Origin: Prevotella koreensis
GTDB taxonomy: Bacteria; Bacteroidota; Bacteroidia; Bacteroidales; Bacteroidaceae
Length of the DNA stretch: 64,000 bases
Direction: 5' to 3'
Assembly: GCF_003977605.1 (NCBI RefSeq)
Contig: NZ_RYYU01000001.1
Location: 1,936,539-2,000,538 of the forward strand
The notes beneath the pieces were generated by a model, which had not been told where the DNA came from, did no database searches, and worked only from the letters and a program-made list of their open reading frames with translations. Positions 35,017-44,682 of this stretch are shown in pieces; the first letter of the stretch is position 1, and each line of letters starts with the position of its first letter. The position numbers and the translations under genes are program-made.

Positions 35017-37371
35017 TTAGAAATCCTTGTTGTCAAGGGCATCAGTGAAGCCTTTCGGCTCGCGGTTTTCCATCGGGTCAAAGAAATCGTTGCCTCTGTC
35101 CTGACGATTCTCGTTGAATCTTGGCTGGCGATGCTCTCCGCGGTCACCTCTGTCACTGCGCTCCGGACGTGGACGGCGTTCGCCTCTGTCTCCGCGCTCG
35201 GGACGTGGACGGCGTTCGCGCTCAACATATCCTTCCGGTTTCGGTATGAGACAGCGGTGAGACAGTTTATATTTGCCCGTCTTCGGGTCGATCTCGAGCA
35301 ATTTTACGGTAAGTTTGTCACCCTCTTTGATTCCGGCTTCCTCTACAGTCTCAAGGCGTTTCCAGTCAATCTCAGAGATGTGCAGCAGACCGTCCTTGCC
35401 GGGGAGTATCTCAACGAAGCATCCGTAAGGCATGATAGAACGCACCGTTCCCTCGTAAACCTCACCAACTTCAGGTACGGCAACGATAGCACGAATCTTG
35501 CTTATTGCGGCACCTATGCTCTCCTTGTTAGGAGCAGAAACCTGAACCACTCCCTTGCCGTCAATCTCGTCAATGGTGATGGTTGCGCCACTGTCCTCCT
35601 GCATCTGCTGAATGATTTTTCCGCCCGGGCCGATTACGGCTCCGATAAATTCTTTCGGAATGTCAAACTGTTCGATGCGTGGAACCTGTGGCTTGAGTTC
35701 TGCACGCGGTTCAGACATTGTTTCGGTAATCTTTCCGAGAATGTGCTCGCGTCCGGCCTTGGCCTGCATGAGAGCCTTTTCGAGAATGTCGAATGACAGT
35801 CCGTCGCACTTGATGTCCATCTGTGTGGCGGTGAGTCCGTCGCGTGTACCTGTTGTCTTGAAGTCCATGTCGCCGAGGTGGTCCTCATCGCCGAGAATGT
35901 CAGAGAGAACGGCATATTTGTCTTCTCCCGGATTCTTGATAAGCCCCATTGCAATACCGCTGACCGGCTTTTTCATCGGCACACCTGCATCGAGCAGTGC
36001 GAGAGTACCTGCACATACCGTTGCCATAGACGAAGAACCGTTAGATTCCAATATTTGGCTCACCAAGCGAACCGTGTATGGGTATTCTGCAGGAATCTGG
36101 TCTTTCAGTGCACGCCATGCCAAATGGCCGTGGCCAATCTCACGACGACCAACGCCACGCTGTGCCTTGGCCTCGCCGGTGCAGAACGGAGGGAAATTGT
36201 AGTGCAAGAGGAATCGCATGTAACTCTTGTCGAGCACGTCGTCAACCAGTTTCTCGTCGAGTTTTGTGCCAAGCGTACATGTTGTGATGCTCTGTGTCTC
36301 GCCACGTGTGAATATGCTGCTTCCATGAGGCATTGGCAGTGGGCTTACCTCGCACCATATCGGGCGTATCTCGTCAGTCTTGCGACCATCAAGACGCTTG
36401 CCCTCGTCGAGAATGCAGCGGCGCATTGCGTCGCGCTCCACGTCGTGGTAGTATTTGTCTATCAGTGCCTCGGTGTCTTCTTTTGAAATCTCTGCGTCCT
36501 CTGCGATTTCGTTTTCTGCGAAATATTTTTCCTTGAAATCAGCCACAATCTGTTCGAAGGCTTCGGCACGTGCATGCTTTTCGAGAGCCTGACCTACGAC
36601 TTCGTATGCCTTTGCGTAGCATTCTTTGCGTACAAGTTCGCGCAAGTTGTCGTCGTTTATTTCGTGACAGAATTCGCGTTTTATGTCTTTTCCGAGTTCC
36701 TTGCTCAGTTCCACCTGAACCTCGCACATAGGTTTGATGGCATTCATTGCCACCTTCAGTGCGTCGAGGAGGTCTTGTTCGGAAACTTCGTTCATTTCTC
36801 CTTCCACCATCATGATGTTCTCGGCACTTGCGCCTACCATGATGTCCATGTCGGCATGCTTCATCTGTTCCGTGGTCGGGTTTACAACGTATTCTCCGTT
36901 CACGCGTGCCACTCGCACCTCAGAGATAGGACATTCGAATGGAATATCTGAACATGCCAGAGCAGCAGAGGCAGCGAGGCCTGCAAGGGCATCGGGCTGG
37001 TCAACGCCGTCGGCAGATAAAAGCATCACATTAACGAATACCTCGGCGTGATAGTCTGCCGGAAACAGCGGACGCAGCACGCGGTCAACGAGGCGTGATG
37101 TAAGAATTTCATTGTCGGAGGGTTTGCCTTCGCGCTTTGTAAATCCACCGGGGAAACGTCCTGCGGCAGCATACTGCTCGCGATAATCCACTTGCAAAGG
37201 CATAAAATCTGTTCCGGGAACTGCATCCTTTGCTGCACAAACAGTTGCGAGCAGTACGGTGTTGTTCATTCGGAGCATGACCGAACCGTCGGCTTGTTTT
37301 GCAACTTTCCCGGTTTCAATAGTGATGGCTCTTCCATCAGGCAATTGAACTGTTTTCGTAATTACGTTCAT
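35017..37371 (-). CDS. pnp: Polyribonucleotide nucleotidyltransferase (PNPase)
   Basis: Phosphorolytic 3'-5' exoribonuclease. From the chosen ATG ([22 protein letters not shown]) it has 784 residues: two RNase PH domains separated by a helical domain (first about 1-225, second about 320-550 with [11 protein letters not shown]), a KH domain (about 560-620, [20 protein letters not shown]), an S1 domain (about 628-700, [20 protein letters not shown]), and an Arg/Glu/Pro/Asp-rich tail of about 80 residues with [10 protein letters not shown]-type repeats. An ATG 15 bp upstream (37386) is possible, but the family starts at the chosen one. The RG-rich tail is longer than in E. coli and may bind RNA or protein partners. 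Confidence 0.96.
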   Translation of the reverse strand: MNVITKTVQLPDGRAITIETGKVAKQADGSVMLRMNNTVLLATVCAAKDAVPGTDFMPLQVDYREQYAAAGRFPGGFTKREGKPSDNEILTSRLVDRVLRPLFPADYHAEVFVNVMLLSADGVDQPDALAGLAASAALACSDIPFECPISEVRVARVNGEYVVNPTTEQMKHADMDIMVGASAENIMMVEGEMNEVSEQDLLDALKVAMNAIKPMCEVQVELSKELGKDIKREFCHEINDDNLRELVRKECYAKAYEVVGQALEKHARAEAFEQIVADFKEKYFAENEIAEDAEISKEDTEALIDKYYHDVERDAMRRCILDEGKRLDGRKTDEIRPIWCEVSPLPMPHGSSIFTRGETQSITTCTLGTKLDEKLVDDVLDKSYMRFLLHYNFPPFCTGEAKAQRGVGRREIGHGHLAWRALKDQIPAEYPYTVRLVSQILESNGSSSMATVCAGTLALLDAGVPMKKPVSGIAMGLIKNPGEDKYAVLSDILGDEDHLGDMDFKTTGTRDGLTATQMDIKCDGLSFDILEKALMQAKAGREHILGKITETMSEPRAELKPQVPRIEQFDIPKEFIGAVIGPGGKIIQQMQEDSGATITIDEIDGKGVVQVSAPNKESIGAAISKIRAIVAVPEVGEVYEGTVRSIMPYGCFVEILPGKDGLLHISEIDWKRLETVEEAGIKEGDKLTVKLLEIDPKTGKYKLSHRCLIPKPEGYVERERRPRPERGDRGERRPRPERSDRGDRGEHRQPRFNENRQDRGNDFFDPMENREPKGFTDALDNKDF

Positions 37372-37406
37372 CTTGTTTATAAACATCTATAAAATAAAAA
37401 TTCGCA

Positions 37407-37414
37407 CAAAGGTA
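37407..37414 (-). promoter_or_regulatory. -7 box for pnp
   Basis: Minus-strand TACCTTTG fits TAnnTTTG, 36 bp upstream of the chosen ATG. Confidence 0.6.
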
Positions 37415-37506
37415 CTCATTATTATATAAATAAAAGAATAACGTGGGGTATTTTTACTCTTTTTTATGAAATGAAGATTGCGAGTCGGAAGGCACATGAA
37501 TGGTTG

Positions 37507-37528
37507 CTTTTGAACAGAGGTTCAAAAG
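37507..37528 (-). terminator. Hairpin downstream of ccsBA
   Basis: A perfect 9-bp stem, CTTTTGAAC with GTTCAAAAG, loop of 4. It lies 52 bp after the ccsBA stop codon and before the pnp promoter. A good U-tract is lacking, so its action as a terminator is uncertain. Confidence 0.35.
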
Positions 37529-37579
37529 TTTGACTTGATTACACGACTTCAGAATCTTCTTTTCCTGAATGTTGTGATG

Positions 37580-39784
37580 TCATGCGTATGAGTGCATCCC
37601 GCCGAGAAAGTAGTTTACGCCGAAGAAGGTCATTATGATTGTCAGGAAAGCCACTATCATGAAGATGTGGTAAGGCATCGGTCGGCGGAACATTGGTATT
37701 GACGAGGTGTGCAGGGCTGCAGCATAGCACATCAACGTGATCAGTGCCCACACCTCTTTGGGGTCCCAACTCCAGTAGGTTCCCCACGATACGTTTGCCC
37801 AAATGGCACCGATGAAGATGCCAAGTCCGAGACATGTTATTGCCGGGTAGAGGAAAATGCGTGACAGCAATTGCAACTCTGAGGCTCTTGACCGCATAAA
37901 CAGCGCCATTACACCGCAGATGAATGTCAACGACAGCAAGGCGTATGACATCATGATGATGCTGACATGAGCCGTGAGCAGCGGCGAAATAAGTATCGGC
38001 ATGGTGGGTGTGATTTGCGGGTCCATGTAGGATATGTGGCTCACCAAGAGGAAGAAGCCCGACATGAGAAATCCGAAGGTGAGAATGATGTTGAAACGCC
38101 GGTAGGTGACGAACGTGACAAGCATGATTATCCATGCCATGAAAAGTGTCGTTTCGTAGCCGTTGGATAACGGTATGCTCGCGCTTGCCAACCAGCGCAA
38201 GATGATAAAGAACGTAAGAGCGGCAAAGGATAATGCCATGACCAATAGCGGCAGCCTTTGTTTGCGGTTGAATATGGTGAGAAACAAGCAGAGTATGCCC
38301 ATGGTTAGGTTAATCATAAAGAGTATTGTGGGCATGGGCACGGCATTGTATAAATGCTCGGCTGTCACTCTGTGTGATGCCGGCACAGACTTAGCTCCGT
38401 AGCGTATCTGATATTTTTGCATCTTCTGTACTATCTCGTCGAACTGTCCGTAGTTGGCGGCAAGTGCGTCTTCGTAAAGCAGCGAGAATATGTCCTGTAT
38501 GTATTGCTTCTGTTCTTCGGGAATATAATCGGGCAGTTTGTCGGTTGGGGCATACCATGTGGTGCTGCCTTTGGTGTATGGAAAGAGTTTCATGAGTTTT
38601 CCCTGCCTCACTTCCATGATAAGTTGCAGGCGTTCGTCGGTCTGTGCCACGTCCTGATGAAACTTGTCGTTGTTGCCGTGGTAGTATTCGTTCAGATACG
38701 GACCGATGATATATCCGCCCATGTCGTTATTGAAGAAAGTGTTCACCGAACAATAGTCGGGCAGTTGTAACGACTCCTTCAGCGGACCGTTTTTTATTTT
38801 TATGATAGGCTCCTTGCTCCATTCCACTCCCCAGAATATAAAACCAGTGAGCACCTGCTCGGCAGTGTAGCCATTGTATTGTCGCTCTCCGTAAAGTTTC
38901 TTTGTGAAGTCTATGGCGAAAGTTTCTAAAGGACAGATGCGGTCGTTGTATAGAATAAGGAGTTTGCCGAATCTGTCTGCGCTTTCCTTTGGCAGAACCG
39001 GTGCTGCATTGGCTGTCTGACCGCTCTCTGCGGGCATAAAAAGCGTGGAGCACATCAGTAGCGGCAGCATCATGGCACGCTTTGTCGTGGTGGTGCGGAG
39101 CAGGCTACGGAACGTGCCTTTGGGCGATAGAAGCATCCACACAAGAGTAACGAACAGCAGGGCATATCCGAGATAAGTGACGGGAATGCCATAGGGGTCG
39201 TTGTTTACTGAGAGATAACTCCCTCCGGCATCCTCATCGTAACTGCTCTGATAGATTCTTACATTAGAGTGCGAATAGATTTTGTTCAACGACACGGTGG
39301 CATCTCGTTTTCCGCTATTGTCGATGATTGTGATTTCAGAAACATAATCGGTGGCAGCGCGTGTGCCTTCGTTATATTTCACGCTGAAGCGATTCAGTCT
39401 TATAGAGAACGGCAATGTTTTTTCTTTTAACCCGTTGTCAGCACCTTTGTCTATATATACATTTGATGTTTCGCCCATTCTTAGGTGCACCACTCCGCGT
39501 TGTGCTGTGATATGGGTGAGCAATGCTCCTGCCAAGATGATGACAAACGAGAGATGCATAAGCACGATGTAGGCTTTCTTCACTTTACGTCTTACGAAGT
39601 AAATAACGGCTACGGCAGTCAGTATCGCCCATAATGTGGTGAACCACCACGAGCCATAGACGTGTTGCGAAACGTAGTCTGTGCCATGATATTTTTCTAT
39701 AACCGTCGCTACACCCATGTATATCAGCACCATGAGGTAGAAAAAAAGAATAATTTTCTTCAGCATCTGTTGTTTCTGTTTCAT
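37580..39784 (-). CDS. ccsBA: Fused cytochrome c biogenesis protein ResB-CcsA (CcsBA)
   Basis: Haem export and attachment protein of the system II cytochrome c maturation pathway. The 734-residue membrane protein has a ResB-like N-terminal half (transmembrane segments near 10-28, 48-66 and 72-92, a periplasmic domain, and another segment near 210) and, after a long periplasmic region (about 250-475), a CcsA half with the tryptophan-rich haem-binding signature WGTYWSWDPKEVWALIT near residue 680 and conserved His residues in flanking helices. System II genes fused in one chain are known from Bacteroidetes and epsilon-proteobacteria. The start codon is directly abutted by MITE copy 3. Periplasmic cytochromes, such as the di-haem protein encoded just upstream, would be clients. 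Confidence 0.9.
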   Translation of the reverse strand: MKQKQQMLKKIILFFYLMVLIYMGVATVIEKYHGTDYVSQHVYGSWWFTTLWAILTAVAVIYFVRRKVKKAYIVLMHLSFVIILAGALLTHITAQRGVVHLRMGETSNVYIDKGADNGLKEKTLPFSIRLNRFSVKYNEGTRAATDYVSEITIIDNSGKRDATVSLNKIYSHSNVRIYQSSYDEDAGGSYLSVNNDPYGIPVTYLGYALLFVTLVWMLLSPKGTFRSLLRTTTTKRAMMLPLLMCSTLFMPAESGQTANAAPVLPKESADRFGKLLILYNDRICPLETFAIDFTKKLYGERQYNGYTAEQVLTGFIFWGVEWSKEPIIKIKNGPLKESLQLPDYCSVNTFFNNDMGGYIIGPYLNEYYHGNNDKFHQDVAQTDERLQLIMEVRQGKLMKLFPYTKGSTTWYAPTDKLPDYIPEEQKQYIQDIFSLLYEDALAANYGQFDEIVQKMQKYQIRYGAKSVPASHRVTAEHLYNAVPMPTILFMINLTMGILCLFLTIFNRKQRLPLLVMALSFAALTFFIILRWLASASIPLSNGYETTLFMAWIIMLVTFVTYRRFNIILTFGFLMSGFFLLVSHISYMDPQITPTMPILISPLLTAHVSIIMMSYALLSLTFICGVMALFMRSRASELQLLSRIFLYPAITCLGLGIFIGAIWANVSWGTYWSWDPKEVWALITLMCYAAALHTSSIPMFRRPMPYHIFMIVAFLTIIMTFFGVNYFLGGMHSYA

Positions 39785-39987
39785 TAAACCTCAATCGGCC
39801 ATTATGACACTTTTGCTTAGATTTGTTATTATACCGGTATGCCTGCTTACTGCTTTAGTCAGTTCGCCGACATCTGATATGACATCGCATATTGACGTGA
39901 CGTGCAATTCCTTAGATAAAACGTCGGCACATCTGACTGGCAATCGACAAAATCAGTCAAGGATTCTAATGACCCATTCGATTTAAA
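39784..39987. mobile_element. MITE-like palindromic element, copy 3
   Basis: A 204-bp homologue of the elements at 4510-4713 and 34018-34219, in the opposite orientation. Ends: TTAAACCTCAATCGGCCA at the left and, inverted, TTTAAATCGAATGGGTCA at the right. The internal arms TCGCCGACATCTGA and CGTCGGCACATCTG are preserved. The first T of its left end is the last base of the ccsBA start codon on the complementary strand, so the element supplies the entire 5' flank of ccsBA. The right end merges with the T-tract of the di-haem oxidoreductase terminator. Confidence 0.75.
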
Positions 39988-40041
39988 AAGCCCTCTTTCC
40001 TTCCCGCTGGCGTTAAATGAAAGCGGACGCAGAAAGAGGGC
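39985..40041 (-). terminator. Terminator of the porin-imelysin-oxidoreductase operon
   Basis: On the minus strand GCCCTCTTTC (40032-40041) pairs with GAAAGAGGGC (39990-39999) around an inner GC-rich hairpin, followed by TTTTT. It lies 16 bp after the oxidoreductase stop codon. Confidence 0.8.
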
Positions 40042-40057
40042 ATATATCGTTAAGTAG

Positions 40058-41770
40058 TTAGATTGAGCGCAAGAACTTGACCACTGCATCGCGGTCGCTC
40101 TTGGTCAGGTTGTAGAATTTTTCCGCCGAATGGTAGGCATCAGAATTCTTGCTATAGCCGTGCCACATGATAGCCTCGATCTCGTTACGAGCTCGGCAGT
40201 CGTGCAGTCGGTCTTCAGCACCGGTGTTCAGCATTGACAGTCCGCGTCCCCACAGAGGTGTGGTACGACACCATGAACCGTGAATACCGTTCTTCATGAA
40301 AAGACGATGCTGCACCATATCGGTATATGGGTATATGTTCTGATATGGGTAACGTGGCAGACTGAGATTTTCCTTTATCAGCATTGACGGTGCCCAATAG
40401 TTGTCCGGTCCTGTTGTCCATTTCGGACGGTGACATGTTGCGCAACCAATCTCGTTGAACACCTTCTTTCCTCTTTGCACCGTAGCATCGTTCAGGTCGC
40501 GTGCTCTCGGCACAGCCAGTCCGCGATGCCATACCATGAACTGCCAGAAGTTGTTGTCAGTCATTTCCGGAGCAAACTTATGATAAGGGTTGTTGAACTG
40601 ATCGGTGGTCGGGTCGAGCAATGTCTTTACGGCTGCTGCTATTCCCTCGTCGGTTCCATCGTTATAGTAAGGCGACTTAGGATCGGCCTTTATCTTTGCA
40701 ATCACGTCCGGATTTTTCGACATTGCAGTAGCCCATGCCGTCGTGGTGTAAAGGAATCGGCGGTCGCTGCGGCTCACGTTTGGAATGTTCCACATCGCGT
40801 TGGCTCCTGCACCGTCTTGTAGTGATGCGCGAGTCATGGCGTATGTGAATCGCTTTATCTTCATTGTGCCATCAGCAAGACGATACCATGCTCCGTTGGT
40901 CTTTCCCAATGAAGGGTCGCCGGCCCAGTCGTTCTTTGCCTTGTCCCACATTCCCGGGTTCAGTTCTACGAAACGTGCCTCTCTCTGATATTGCTTTTTG
41001 ATTGAGTCTTCGGGAATAGCGTCAAGCAATCCGCTACCGTAAATACCAATCGTTGACTCCAGACGGAACGCAAGATTAGTAGGTTTCGGATCCACGTTGA
41101 ATGCTGCGATGTCGATATTCACTTCCGGATAAATCAACTCATACTTCTCTCCATCGGGGAATTGAAGAGGCAGCCCGCTTTCCATTGCTGTCACTTTCTG
41201 CCAATTGATATTGATGCCGGACTCGTCGATTGGTGGAAGGAACGGCGACACGGCTCTTGTTTGCGGCATGCCGGTAACCTCCTTGATGTATGGGCCGTCG
41301 TCGCTGTTAGCGCCATCTACCGGGTGATACACCACGAGCAGGTAACCATTGCCGCGTTGGTCGGCATTGTATTTGGTCATGCGCTTACCATGTCCGTAGC
41401 CCGGGTGACAGTCAATACACGATGTTCGCACGTAAGCAGGGCCCAGACCGCTGAACGAAGCGGTGCTTTTCTCTGTGAAGTCGTGCTCGAAGAGCATTTC
41501 TCCGCGTTTGAAAGCCGAAATCAGGTCAGACTTTGGAACAGCCGGAGCCTCATCTTCATAGCAAGATGCGGTTGTGTTCATCGTGGTTCCGAGTTCACCT
41601 CCCGGATACCATTCCTCCGGCAGGAAGCCCTCAACCTGCTTACCCACGTATTTGTAATCGTCTTCGCCTGTAGTGCTGATGATGTCGATATTGTCGTCGG
41701 TACACGAAACAATAGTTGTTCCGGCCAGTAGTCCGAACATCATCAGTGCTGTTATCTTGTGATTCTTCAT
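40058..41770 (-). CDS. Di-haem oxidoreductase family lipoprotein (DHOR)
   Basis: A 570-residue c-type cytochrome of the di-haem oxidoreductase family (PF06537). It has a lipoprotein signal (lipobox VSC, Cys 23), and two haem-binding CxxCH motifs: CIDCH (118-122) and CATCH (443-447, preceded by ARDLNDATVQRGKKVFNEIG). Such proteins are found together with imelysin proteins in loci linked to iron uptake in several phyla, which fits the upstream gene here. A direct redox step on iron or copper is plausible but not shown. It follows the imelysin gene by 134 bp containing a strong hairpin. Confidence 0.88.
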   Translation of the reverse strand: MKNHKITALMMFGLLAGTTIVSCTDDNIDIISTTGEDDYKYVGKQVEGFLPEEWYPGGELGTTMNTTASCYEDEAPAVPKSDLISAFKRGEMLFEHDFTEKSTASFSGLGPAYVRTSCIDCHPGYGHGKRMTKYNADQRGNGYLLVVYHPVDGANSDDGPYIKEVTGMPQTRAVSPFLPPIDESGININWQKVTAMESGLPLQFPDGEKYELIYPEVNIDIAAFNVDPKPTNLAFRLESTIGIYGSGLLDAIPEDSIKKQYQREARFVELNPGMWDKAKNDWAGDPSLGKTNGAWYRLADGTMKIKRFTYAMTRASLQDGAGANAMWNIPNVSRSDRRFLYTTTAWATAMSKNPDVIAKIKADPKSPYYNDGTDEGIAAAVKTLLDPTTDQFNNPYHKFAPEMTDNNFWQFMVWHRGLAVPRARDLNDATVQRGKKVFNEIGCATCHRPKWTTGPDNYWAPSMLIKENLSLPRYPYQNIYPYTDMVQHRLFMKNGIHGSWCRTTPLWGRGLSMLNTGAEDRLHDCRARNEIEAIMWHGYSKNSDAYHSAEKFYNLTKSDRDAVVKFLRSI

Positions 41771-41862
41771 AATGTTATTGAAAATATTTCAAATATATTA
41801 TTGTAGTATAGTTTTTAGAAGAGGGATTGCGAAAGCGAAAGGCTCGCTCCCCAAATGTTCAT

Positions 41863-41896
41863 AGACACCGAGTTGCATCAAAGCAACTCGGTGTCT
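41863..41896 (-). promoter_or_regulatory. Perfect 14-bp hairpin between imelysin and oxidoreductase genes
   Basis: AGACACCGAGTTGC (41863-41876) and its exact complement (41883-41896) enclose a 6-nt loop. On the minus strand it begins 8 bp after the imelysin stop codon and is not followed by a T-tract, so it looks like an mRNA-stabilising or partially attenuating structure inside the operon rather than a full terminator. Confidence 0.6.
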
Positions 41897-41904
41897 GTTA
41901 CGTA

Positions 41905-43233
41905 TTAGTTAGCGAGAATCCACTTAGATGTTTCGTTCAGACAGTCGTCAAGTTCGCTTACCGCGTCCATTGCCACTTTCACCATACCGTCGCCCGGGTT
42001 CTGAACAAACGCCTTGCCACTGGTTCTGCAATTGTTCAGTGCCATTAATGCAGCCTGCAGTTTGCTGTTAAGTTCAGCAGCAGCCGTAGCATTGTATTTC
42101 ACGAGATAACCCATAGCCGAAGTGTTGTCCCATTTGCCACTTGGAGCCTCAATGTTGCCGTAAAGACTGTTCTGAATACTCATTATGTTGTCGTAAAAGT
42201 CGTTGTAAGAGTTGTGGCTGTATGGCGACTCGATGTAGTTCGGGTCGTCTTTCACTATATTACCGTCCTCGTCTTTATGTTCTTCGGGTTTGCCTACTGC
42301 AGAACGATATGCCTGTCCCATCTTCTGGTCAGCAACTTCTGCGCAGATACCGGAGCAACCAGACACGAAGATTGTTTCCATAACCTTCTTCCATGTGGTG
42401 TGAGTACTTGTCGGAGTTGAAGCCGCCAAGATGTCTTCTCCATACGACAAACCGTTCTTTGCCACAGTCACCTTGTAGTCGTCAAACTTCTTCGCGCATT
42501 CGGCTACGCGTTCTCTGTGTGCCTTCGGGGCTTTGTTGCCGAGCCAAGCCACCTCAAGTTGGTAGCACTTGTCGCGCAAGTCGCAAGCTACGGCAGCAGC
42601 GAAGATAACCTCCTCTTTGCCGGTCACGTTCATACCTTTGAAATAATCTTCGAACGATTCCACTGCATCGTTGTTGAATATCTCCTTCGAACGGTTCTTG
42701 CCATCACGGAAGAAGATGAACTCTATGCCGTGGAAGCCAAGGTTCTCCTTTGTGAGATACTTGCGTGCTTCACCGTTAGACTCGGCTGCGTCCAAAGCCT
42801 TTATTTTGTTGTCGTCCTGCAAGTCCTTTGCGAGTGTTACCACGTCGAGAGGCCATGTGTCTATGTGCGGGTCAATTTCGAAGTCGCTTGCTGCGCCAAA
42901 CAAGAATGCCTCGCTCTGTTCCCAGTATTTGCGTGCTGTCTTATACGAGTCGCATATTGCTGCAATATCTGCGTCAGAAACGGCTTCACCTGCCTTTAGT
43001 TTCTTTTTCAGCGCACTAATCTTTTGATATAAGTTCTCGGTTTCGTTAGCCAAGTTGCTGTAAGTAGGGTAAACCACGTCGTTCAGATAGTCGGTGGAGA
43101 GTGCTTTGATAGCATCGTTTTGTTCGGTGATGGTAATCATCGGTTTGTCGTCGTCACTGCTACATGAGGTCAGGTTGACAGACACTGTGCATGCTGCAGC
43201 AAATAACAGTGCGAAATTGAAAATCTTTTTCAT
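41905..43233 (-). CDS. Imelysin family lipoprotein (M75-like, iron-uptake associated)
   Basis: A 442-residue periplasmic or surface lipoprotein: signal with lipobox LTSC (Cys 24), then an all-helical imelysin fold. The family signature GxHxxE is present as GFHGIE (166-171), with the second conserved region around GQAYRSAVG. Imelysin-like proteins (Pfam Peptidase_M75) are associated with iron uptake and are related to EfeO; peptidase activity is doubtful for the family. Here it stands between an outer-membrane porin and a di-haem oxidoreductase, a combination that supports a metal-uptake role. Confidence 0.9.
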   Translation of the reverse strand: MKKIFNFALLFAAACTVSVNLTSCSSDDDKPMITITEQNDAIKALSTDYLNDVVYPTYSNLANETENLYQKISALKKKLKAGEAVSDADIAAICDSYKTARKYWEQSEAFLFGAASDFEIDPHIDTWPLDVVTLAKDLQDDNKIKALDAAESNGEARKYLTKENLGFHGIEFIFFRDGKNRSKEIFNNDAVESFEDYFKGMNVTGKEEVIFAAAVACDLRDKCYQLEVAWLGNKAPKAHRERVAECAKKFDDYKVTVAKNGLSYGEDILAASTPTSTHTTWKKVMETIFVSGCSGICAEVADQKMGQAYRSAVGKPEEHKDEDGNIVKDDPNYIESPYSHNSYNDFYDNIMSIQNSLYGNIEAPSGKWDNTSAMGYLVKYNATAAAELNSKLQAALMALNNCRTSGKAFVQNPGDGMVKVAMDAVSELDDCLNETSKWILAN

Positions 43234-43300
43234 CTTGATTGTTGTTATGCTTTTCTGTAATTAGTGAATAATATTCTTGTTAAATATGCCCAAAGGTGTT

Positions 43301-44614
43301 CTACATAAAGAATCCTTCGTAGGCCACACCGATGTTAATAGACGGTTCGTTGTTATATCTACCTTTCAGTATGCGGTTAGCATATTCTGCTTTGAAAACC
43401 ACTTGTTTTATCGGATAATAGTTTACACCGAATGCAAATCGTTGTCTTGCGGTAAAGTCGTAAGAAGGTTGCGACTCCTCTTTTATGTAAGAATTATAGT
43501 ATTCGTAACGTCCGAAGATGTATAGTTTGCGGTTGTCTGCACGCATTTTGGCACATTGTGAGAAGATGTCGTAGCCCGCTTCAATACCCATGGCCACCGC
43601 GTTCTTGCCAACGTATGTCTTGTTGTAAGGCGAAGTCTTCGGCGCATTGGTCTTGGCGCTGTTAAGCATCGGTGTGTCTGAAATGCTTCCGAAATCGGCT
43701 TGTCCGCGTACTATCCAGTTGTGACGGTTGTAGTCGAAGTCGAAAGAACCGATGAACACATTGCCTTTCACATTGTTATAAGTCTTTCCTTCGCCCTCCA
43801 TTTCGTTGGGGAAAGTGTTGTGCATGGCCTGTCCGTAATATCCGCTTATTGCAAGGCGCAGTCCAGGAACGGTGTAGTTGTCAACTCTCATGGCAAAGCC
43901 GTACTTGTTGGCAGGCTTGAACTCGTAAGCCGACCTTACCGCATTGTGTGCCCAACCGTCGCGACTGAACAGCATTGCGTTGAGTCCGGCAGTCATTTGC
44001 ACTTCGTATCTGAAATCGCCCGAGCGTCCCCAGAAACTTACTCCCGTGTCGTGCCATGCAGAAGGGAGGATAGTGTTTTCGCCCTCCGAACGGTAAACGC
44101 TGAAGAAATGCAGCGGTTCGTGGTGAGCATTATTAAGACCTACGGGAACGATGATGTGTCCGAAACGCAGGTTAGCAGCACCGGAGAAACTTTTTTGAAT
44201 CCAGAATTGCTCCAATGTCACTTCTCCACCTTTCTCTATTTCGTGCTCAAACTCGCCGCCCTCGTCGTCTTCTATTTCGATTGCGCTACCTGTTCCGGTG
44301 TGCTCGAACTCTATTTCTGTACCCATAGTCCAGCCTTTTCCGAAGTCGTAGCCTAAATAAATCACGGCGTGCGGAATGTCGAAACGCCCGTTGCTCGGGT
44401 CTTTTTTGTATTTTGCCGGATTGCGATAACGGTACTGGTTGTCACTATAGAAATTGCGGCTGTAAGCCACTTCGCCATAACCACCTACGCTGAGACGGTT
44501 GCCTTTAGCATGCATCATCACGCTGTCTGATGCCGACACCTGGGCTTTGGCAATGCTGAAATTCAACATACAACCAAGAACACCCAGACATAATGCCATG
44601 ATAGATTTGTTCAT
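43301..44614 (-). CDS. Outer-membrane porin (porin O/P-like)
   Basis: A 437-residue outer-membrane beta-barrel: signal peptide (MNKSIMALCLGVLGCMLNFSIAKA region) and a barrel with motifs common to phosphate-selective porins O and P of Bacteroidetes (GGYGEVAYSRNFYSD, NLRFGHIIVPVGLNNAHHEP, LHFFSVYRSEGENT). It ends in an aromatic residue pair region YEGFFM. The frame is open to 44683, but a promoter box (44653-44660) lies in that part, so the start is the ATG at 44614. First gene of the operon with imelysin and di-haem oxidoreductase; the cargo is probably a metal or metal complex (inference). Confidence 0.85.
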   Translation of the reverse strand: MNKSIMALCLGVLGCMLNFSIAKAQVSASDSVMMHAKGNRLSVGGYGEVAYSRNFYSDNQYRYRNPAKYKKDPSNGRFDIPHAVIYLGYDFGKGWTMGTEIEFEHTGTGSAIEIEDDEGGEFEHEIEKGGEVTLEQFWIQKSFSGAANLRFGHIIVPVGLNNAHHEPLHFFSVYRSEGENTILPSAWHDTGVSFWGRSGDFRYEVQMTAGLNAMLFSRDGWAHNAVRSAYEFKPANKYGFAMRVDNYTVPGLRLAISGYYGQAMHNTFPNEMEGEGKTYNNVKGNVFIGSFDFDYNRHNWIVRGQADFGSISDTPMLNSAKTNAPKTSPYNKTYVGKNAVAMGIEAGYDIFSQCAKMRADNRKLYIFGRYEYYNSYIKEESQPSYDFTARQRFAFGVNYYPIKQVVFKAEYANRILKGRYNNEPSINIGVAYEGFFM

Positions 44615-44652
44615 ATAAGAATTGAGATTTTTACGTGTTTTATTAATGAAGA

Positions 44653-44660
44653 CAAAGGTA
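44653..44660 (-). promoter_or_regulatory. -7 box for the porin-imelysin-oxidoreductase operon
   Basis: Minus-strand TACCTTTG fits TAnnTTTG, 38 bp upstream of the porin ATG. Confidence 0.65.
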
Positions 44661-44682
44661 AATGTAATCCTGATATATGGCA

